NCBI RefSeq assembly: GCF_900107455.1
Contig: NZ_FNQB01000002.1
Coordinates: 1,798,001 to 1,862,000, forward strand
Origin: Asanoa ishikariensis
GTDB lineage: Bacteria > Actinomycetota > Actinomycetes > Mycobacteriales > Micromonosporaceae
Direction of reading: 5' to 3'
Length of the DNA stretch: 64,000 nucleotides
In this document: piece by piece, positions 59,683-64,000 of the stretch
How the letters are laid out: the number at the start of each line of letters is the position of its first letter
Position numbering within the stretch: position 1 is the first letter of the stretch
The notes under the pieces: generated by a model
What the model was told of the DNA's origin: nothing
The model's input: only the letters and a program-made list of their open reading frames with translations
The model's database searches: none
Position numbers and translations under genes: made by a program

Positions 59683-59803
59683 GCCAGCAGCGTAACCGCC
59701 GTTCGCCGCGGAGGCTCGCCGACGGTTGACGGCTGTGGGGATTGCCGGAGGCCGCGTACGGGTAATGCCGTGCGCTGACATCCACCCCGACGGAAGGTCT
59801 GAC

Positions 59804-60901
59804 ATGGACATCGGTGACGCGCTCACCGACATGTGGCGATCTGTGCTCCTCTTCGTGCCGAAGGCGCTGGCGTTCCTGGCGATCCTGCTGGTCGGCTACC
59901 TGATCGCCCGTGTGGTGCGCAAGCTGGTCGACGCCCTGCTGACCCGGGTCGGTTTCGACCGGGCGGTGCGGCGTTCCGGGATCGGAGAGCGGCTGGACAG
60001 ATCCCGCTACGACGCCAGCGACATCCTCGCCCGCCTGGCCTACTACGCGATCCTGCTGTTCGCGCTCCAGTTGGCCTTCGGGATCTGGGGACCCAACCCG
60101 ATCAGCGACCTGATCTCCGCGGTGGTCGGCTGGCTGCCGAAGGCGTTCATCGCGATCGTCATCCTGGTCGTCGCCACGGCGATCGCCAGTGCCGTCCGCG
60201 ACCTGATCGGCGGTGCGCTCGGCGGCCTCTCGTACGGCCGGCTGATCGCGACCGTGGTCTGGGTCTTCATCGTCGGCCTCGGCGTGATCGCCGCGCTCAA
60301 CCAGGTCGGCATCGCCACCACCGTGACCCAGCCGGTGCTGGTCGCCGTGCTCGCCACGGTCGCCGGCATCCTGATCGTCGGGGTCGGCGGCGGGCTGATC
60401 CGGCCGATGCAGGGGCGCTGGGAGCGCTGGCTCGACCGGGTGGCAACGGAGTCCGCGGTGATCCGCGAGCGGGCGCAGGCGTACCAGGCCGAGAAGGCGG
60501 CCGCCGAGCAGCGGCGGGTCGACGAGGCGGCGGAGGCCGAGCGGTCCCGCACCGAGGCGGCCCGGGTCGAGGCGGCCCGCGCTGAGGCGCAGCGGCGCGA
60601 GGCGGCCGCGCGGGCCGACATCGACCGGGCCGAGACCACGGTGATCAGCACCGAGGCCGAGCAGACCCAGGTGATCCCGCGGCCTGAAGAGGCGCACATC
60701 GTGCCCGGTATGCGCGAACCGACACCGGCGCAGGGCCTGCCGGTCGCCGGTGCGCAGCCTCCGGCCGCCGACGAGCCGGCGGCGACGGCCACTGCGGAGC
60801 GGGGTCGCGGCAAGCCGAGCGTGGCTGACCCGGCCTCGCCGGCCGAGCGGGAAGCGGAGCAGACGCAGGTGATCCGGCCGCAGGACAGCAAGGAGGCCTA
60901 G
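59804..60901 (+). CDS. Conserved TM-helix (CmpX-like) protein with coiled-coil tail
   Basis: A 365-residue protein. The N-terminal about 215 residues contain five helices with two TM_helix repeats (VGYLIARVVRKLVDALLTRVGFDRAV and VVATAIASAVRDLIGG), related to the pore helices of mechanosensitive channels but without the MscS domain. From residue about 220 a long Ala/Glu/Arg coiled coil (EKAAAEQRRVDEAAEAERSR) follows, then a Pro-rich tail with two QTQVI motifs. GGAAGG precedes ATG 59804. It may be a membrane-tension or scaffold protein. Confidence 0.8.
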   Translation: MDIGDALTDMWRSVLLFVPKALAFLAILLVGYLIARVVRKLVDALLTRVGFDRAVRRSGIGERLDRSRYDASDILARLAYYAILLFALQLAFGIWGPNPISDLISAVVGWLPKAFIAIVILVVATAIASAVRDLIGGALGGLSYGRLIATVVWVFIVGLGVIAALNQVGIATTVTQPVLVAVLATVAGILIVGVGGGLIRPMQGRWERWLDRVATESAVIRERAQAYQAEKAAAEQRRVDEAAEAERSRTEAARVEAARAEAQRREAAARADIDRAETTVISTEAEQTQVIPRPEEAHIVPGMREPTPAQGLPVAGAQPPAADEPAATATAERGRGKPSVADPASPAEREAEQTQVIRPQDSKEA

Positions 60902-60925
60902 GCGTCCGGAGGCGCCGGCCGGTCG

Positions 60926-61138
60926 CTATTCCGCGTTGTCGGGGACCGGCTGGCGCCGCTGCGCGTCATCGACCAGGATCAAGGTCCCGATCATCATCCC
61001 GACCAGGATGCTGAGCAGCCAGGAGTCGTCGTGCAGCAGGTGGGCGGAGATCGGTGCCTGAACGGCGATCGCCAGGAAGGCGAGCCAGGCGAAAAGGCGC
61101 TGGCTGCCCGTGAGAATGCTGGGGGTCGTCTCGCGCAT
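60926..61138 (-). CDS. Small membrane protein (70 aa)
   Basis: A 70-residue protein from ATG 61138 with two hydrophobic helices (LFAWLAFLAIAVQAPISAHLL and WLLSILVGMMIGTLILV) separated by a short HDDS turn, and a charged C-terminus. No family is known to me. It is divergent from the lipoprotein gene at 61271 and convergent with the coiled-coil protein gene. Confidence 0.6.
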   Translation of the reverse strand: MRETTPSILTGSQRLFAWLAFLAIAVQAPISAHLLHDDSWLLSILVGMMIGTLILVDDAQRRQPVPDNAE

Positions 61139-61270
61139 TCCCGCAAGTCTGCCCGGCGGTCCGGCATGTACCAGTCGGCCGTTCGGGCGACTTTGACTGA
61201 CCTGTCCGGGTTGGACCACAACGCCGATCAAGCGGTGCGTCCGCCGGGCACGCCGAGTATGCAGACAGCT

Positions 61271-62005
61271 ATGACTCGAATGGCGCGGGCCGTCGTACCG
61301 CTGCTGGCGCTCTTCCTCGCGGCCTGTGCGGCGCCCGGCCCGGCGCGCCCGCGACCGCACTGGGCCTACGAACCGGTCCGGGCGGGGCAGCCGGCGGGCC
61401 ACACCGTGACCGACTCGCGCGACGGCCTCGACGCGGCCGTCTTCGCGCTCGACAGCGGCGTCACCACGGTGACCATGCGGGTCGCGGACCTGGGCGACGA
61501 CCTCTACCGGGTACGCACGGCGGACGACGCCGGGATCGCGCCGTGGGTGCAGCGTGACGGCGCCGACCTGCGCCTGCTCACCCAGGGCACCGGGCTGCCC
61601 GGCCCGGCCGCCGTCGACGTCACGCTGCATCGCGGGGTGCGCTGGCACCTGCGGCTCGGCGGTGGCGCCGAGGACGAGCGGATCGACCTGCGCGGCGGCG
61701 ACGTGTCGGCGGTCGAGTTCGTCGCCGGAGTCGGGCGGGTCGAGCTCGCCCTGCCCGCGCCGCGCGGGACGGTCCCGGTGCGGATGACCGGTGGCGCCGG
61801 CGAGTTCCAGATGCGGCTGGTCGACGATGCTCCGGTCCGGGTACGGGTCGGCGGCGGCGCCGGCAGCGTGGTGGTCGACGGCACGACGCGCACCGGGATA
61901 CCGGGCAATACGGTCATCGAGGGCGCGGGTTGGTCGTCGGCGACCGACCGCTACGACGTCGACCTGGCCGCCGGGGTGTCGCGGTTCGTGCTCGACCACG
62001 GCTGA
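61271..62005 (+). CDS. Lipoprotein with beta-rich (adhesin-like) domain
   Basis: A 244-residue lipoprotein; lipobox LAAC with C19 if ATG 61271 is used (ATG 61259 and 61280 are alternatives). The body is nearly all short beta strands with Gly turns (WHLRLGGGAEDERIDLRGGDVSAVEFVAGVGRVELALP), a right-handed beta-helix or toastrack-like fold as in LiaX/YvlB-type domains. It ends with FVLDHG. The function is unknown; a cell-envelope ligand or structural role is likely. Confidence 0.65.
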   Translation: MTRMARAVVPLLALFLAACAAPGPARPRPHWAYEPVRAGQPAGHTVTDSRDGLDAAVFALDSGVTTVTMRVADLGDDLYRVRTADDAGIAPWVQRDGADLRLLTQGTGLPGPAAVDVTLHRGVRWHLRLGGGAEDERIDLRGGDVSAVEFVAGVGRVELALPAPRGTVPVRMTGGAGEFQMRLVDDAPVRVRVGGGAGSVVVDGTTRTGIPGNTVIEGAGWSSATDRYDVDLAAGVSRFVLDHG

Positions 62006-62043
62006 CCGCGCACGGAGAGCGCTCTCATCCTTATCATCGCTCG

Positions 62044-63285
62044 GTGACATCCCCCTCCGTGCGACCGATCCGCCTCTCGCTCCTGATCTTGTCGTACTTC
62101 GCGTTCATCAGCCTCGGCCTCCCCGACGGTCTGCTCGGTGTTGCCTGGCCGTCGATCGCGGGCGACTTCGGGGTCGCCACCGAGGCGGTCGGCCTGCTGC
62201 TGATCGCGGCCACCACCGGCTACTTCATCTCCAGCGTGGCCGCCGGCTTCACCATCGCCCGGGTCGGCGTCGGCTGGCTGCTGGCGTTCAGCACCGCGGC
62301 CGCCAGCGCCGCGCTGGCCGGGTACGCGTTCTCCCCGGCGTACGCGGTGATGGTGCCGTTCGCCCTGCTCGCCGGTTTCGGTGGCGGCGCGATCGACTCG
62401 GGACTCAACGCGTACGCGGCGGCGGCGTTCGGTGCCAAGCACATGAACTGGCTGCACGCGTTCTTCGGCCTCGGCGTCGCGATCGGCCCACTGATCATGA
62501 CCGCGGTGATCAGCGGCGGGCTGGGCTGGCGTTGGGGGTACGGCATCGTCGCGTCCGCGCAGGCCTGCCTGGCGCTGGCGTTCTTCCTGACGGTCCGCCG
62601 GTGGGTCCGGCACGGTGAGGTCTCCCGGCCCGCACCCGATCCCGAGGTGGCGGTCCCCGTCGGCGACGCGGTCGCCACCGCGGTGGCGGTCAAGCCCGCG
62701 ACGAAGGTACGCACCCGCGAGACGCTGGCCCTCCCCGCCGTCTGGCTCGGCGTGCTGGCCTTCGCGGTCTACGTAGCGGTCGAGGCCGGCGCGGGACTCT
62801 GGGCGTTCCTGCTGCTCACCGAGTCGCGCGGGGTCAGCGCCACGGTCGCCGGCCTGTGCGTGTCGCTGTACTGGGGCATGCTCTTCGTCGGCCGGGTCGT
62901 GCAGGGCGTGGCCTCGGAGCGGTTCGACCCCAAGAAGATCCTGGTCGGCAGCCTGTTCGGAATGGCGGCCGGCTCGTTGTTGGTGGCGCTACCGCTGCAC
63001 GCCGCCGTGACGGTCTTCGGCCTCGCCGTGATCGGCTTCGCCGCCGCACCGGTCTTCCCGCTGCTCACCCTGACGACGGCCGACCGGGTCGGCCAGGCAC
63101 ACGCGGACCGCGCGATCGGCATGCAGATCGGCGGCGCGGGCCTCGGCGGCTCACTCATCCCGGCCGGCATCGGCATCCTGCTGAGCGAGTTCGGCGCGGG
63201 CGCCCTGGGCACCTGCCTGGTCATCCTGTCGATCCTGCTGATCGCCTTCTACGCCGCCGCCACGAAAGCCAAGGTCCCCGCCTAA
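62044..63285 (+). CDS. MFS transporter
   Basis: A 413-residue membrane protein with about 12 helices starting at GTG 62044. The early motif FAFISLGLPDGLLGVAWPSIAGDFGV resembles the fucose-permease/FHS-like branch, and the half-repeat AGFGGGAIDSGLNAYAAAAFG fits that group (conserved Asp in GAIDSGLN). A loop with Pro/Ala/Val (PAPDPEVAVPVGDAVATAVAVKP) lies between the halves. The probable substrate is a sugar or metabolite; this cannot be fixed. It ends 7 bp before the convergent serine hydrolase gene. Confidence 0.82.
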   Translation: MTSPSVRPIRLSLLILSYFAFISLGLPDGLLGVAWPSIAGDFGVATEAVGLLLIAATTGYFISSVAAGFTIARVGVGWLLAFSTAAASAALAGYAFSPAYAVMVPFALLAGFGGGAIDSGLNAYAAAAFGAKHMNWLHAFFGLGVAIGPLIMTAVISGGLGWRWGYGIVASAQACLALAFFLTVRRWVRHGEVSRPAPDPEVAVPVGDAVATAVAVKPATKVRTRETLALPAVWLGVLAFAVYVAVEAGAGLWAFLLLTESRGVSATVAGLCVSLYWGMLFVGRVVQGVASERFDPKKILVGSLFGMAAGSLLVALPLHAAVTVFGLAVIGFAAAPVFPLLTLTTADRVGQAHADRAIGMQIGGAGLGGSLIPAGIGILLSEFGAGALGTCLVILSILLIAFYAAATKAKVPA

Positions 63286-63292
63286 AAGGGGT

Positions 63293-64000
63293 TCAGTCGC
63301 GGCTCGGTGTCCAGCCGGTGGCGCGGAAGCGGGCCGCGTCGCCGGGGCGGCGGTCGTCGAAGAGGGTGCCGGACGGTGCGACCACGCGCACCGCGTCGAC
63401 GTAGATCCCGCGGCCGTGCGGCGCCGCCGCCGTGGTCGAACGCCAGCGCAGGTGGGTCGTCCCGGCCGGCAGCGGCGCGGCGGCGGTCAACCACCGGCGT
63501 CCCTGGAACCCGGCGAACGTCCCGTCGGTCGACCACCGGTAGCCCGGCGCCCGCAGCAGCGACGGCACGAGACGCCACGTCCGCCCGCCGTCCGCGGAGG
63601 CCTCGAGCGCACCCGTGTCGGGCGACGCCGTGTCGTACCAGAGGTCGAACGAGGCCCGGGCACCGTCGCGCGGCACCCGCACCGGGATCGTCAGCGTGGC
63701 CGTCGCGTTGTCGGCCGTGCCGGCGAACCAGGCGGTGGGACCCTGGGTCGGCCGCACGGGCAGCGCCATCGCCAGGTCGGTGCCGACCGCGGCGCGGGAC
63801 GGGTTGTTGTTGCCCCACTCCCGGGTCGGGTGCACCCGGTTGGTCAGCAGGATGGCGAACGAGTGCGCCAGCGGGTCGATCACGATCGAGGTGCCGGTGA
63901 ACCCGGTGTGCCCGGCGGTCACCGGCGAGCTCAGGGCGCCCATGTAGCGTCGCTGGTCGAGCTCGAAGCCCAGGCCGTGGGCGTGGGTGGGGAACGCGCC
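63293..64000 (-). CDS. Beta-lactamase-family serine hydrolase, C-terminal part (partial)
   Basis: The gene reads off the right edge of the window; only 235 C-terminal residues are visible and the active-site Ser is outside. GLGFELDQRRYMGALSSP, AGHTGFTGTSIVIDP (HTGFTG acts as the KTG-equivalent) and LLTNRVHPTREWGNNN are typical of class C beta-lactamase-type esterases and DD-peptidases. A second domain (about 75-235) with TLTIPVRVPRDG, SFDLWYDT and DAVRVV looks like an immune-inhibitor-A-like or MAM-type beta domain. An exported protein is probable. Confidence 0.8.
   Translation of the reverse strand, partial: GAFPTHAHGLGFELDQRRYMGALSSPVTAGHTGFTGTSIVIDPLAHSFAILLTNRVHPTREWGNNNPSRAAVGTDLAMALPVRPTQGPTAWFAGTADNATATLTIPVRVPRDGARASFDLWYDTASPDTGALEASADGGRTWRLVPSLLRAPGYRWSTDGTFAGFQGRRWLTAAAPLPAGTTHLRWRSTTAAAPHGRGIYVDAVRVVAPSGTLFDDRRPGDAARFRATGWTPSRD

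Overview
The window is very GC-rich (visibly about 70% or more), with many GTG starts and long chains of genes overlapping by 4 bp. Its gene families (UBP-zinc-finger protein next to a CPA1 antiporter, SpoIIE-type phosphatase, SigB/SigF-type sigma factor, GH6-CBM2 cellulase behind a CebR-type operator) are those of a filamentous actinobacterium. The style fits Micromonosporaceae (Actinoplanes/Micromonospora/Asanoa relatives), but the genus is inference. I saw no rRNA, tRNA, CRISPR array, insertion sequence or phage module. No gap without a gene exceeds 300 bp; the largest (3458-3656, 643-816, 25997-26182, 50113-50273, 19791-19937) are described in entries or findings, except 643-816 and 19791-19937, which are divergent promoter spacers with nothing else I could recognise.

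Layout. 1-10.7 kb: a truncated CBM-type membrane protein, an EcsC-like protein, a NarL-type two-component pair, a DUF1707 protein, a PQQ-type sugar dehydrogenase lipoprotein, an ArsR regulator coupled to an MFS exporter, an LLM flavin oxidoreductase, and a CPA1 antiporter with a UBP zinc-finger protein, closed by a clear terminator. 10.7-22.1 kb: a secreted propeller-like protein with a Pro-rich tail, an atypical Nramp-family transporter, a DUF2252 gene coupled to a duplicated ABM-like protein, a DHA2-type exporter, a PP2C phosphatase with a polytopic partner, an M43-type protease coupled to a small beta-rich protein, and TerC. 22.1-26 kb: glycogen debranching enzyme GlgX with a truncated GH13-like protein, and a SigB/F-type sigma factor.

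26.2-36.9 kb is the main metabolic block: one compact plus-strand operon for purine and ureide breakdown (MobA-like cytidylyltransferase, UraD-UraH fusion, uricase, three xanthine dehydrogenase subunits, 8-oxoguanine-type deaminase, DUF6986 aldolase-like protein, allantoinase, allantoicase), followed by a stand-alone SepF-domain protein. It can take xanthine through urate, 5-hydroxyisourate, OHCU and allantoin to allantoate and ureidoglycolate. No classical ureidoglycolate lyase or urease is in the window.

37.1-43.2 kb holds what I regard as the most interesting unit: a minus-strand operon for a lipoprotein, a MacA-like adaptor, a MacB-type ATPase and a permease, divergent from an OmpR-type regulator and its histidine kinase. 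The kinase sensor region and the lipoprotein share a four-cysteine domain with almost identical spacing, and an 11-bp tandem repeat lies between the two operons. This looks like a self-contained envelope sensing and export module.

43.2-64 kb: a CebR-box-controlled GH6 cellulase, a general-stress-like protein, a MarR-pirin pair, a phospholipase D-like protein facing a PCMT-like methyltransferase and a phosphotransferase across a 164-bp nested palindrome, a phosphoesterase, two tandem Tat-exported beta-lactamase-fold proteins, a CPA antiporter with a HAD phosphatase, a PAS/GAF/SpoIIE/HATPase regulator, a TM-helix coiled-coil protein, small membrane and lipoproteins, an MFS transporter, and a serine hydrolase truncated by the window end.
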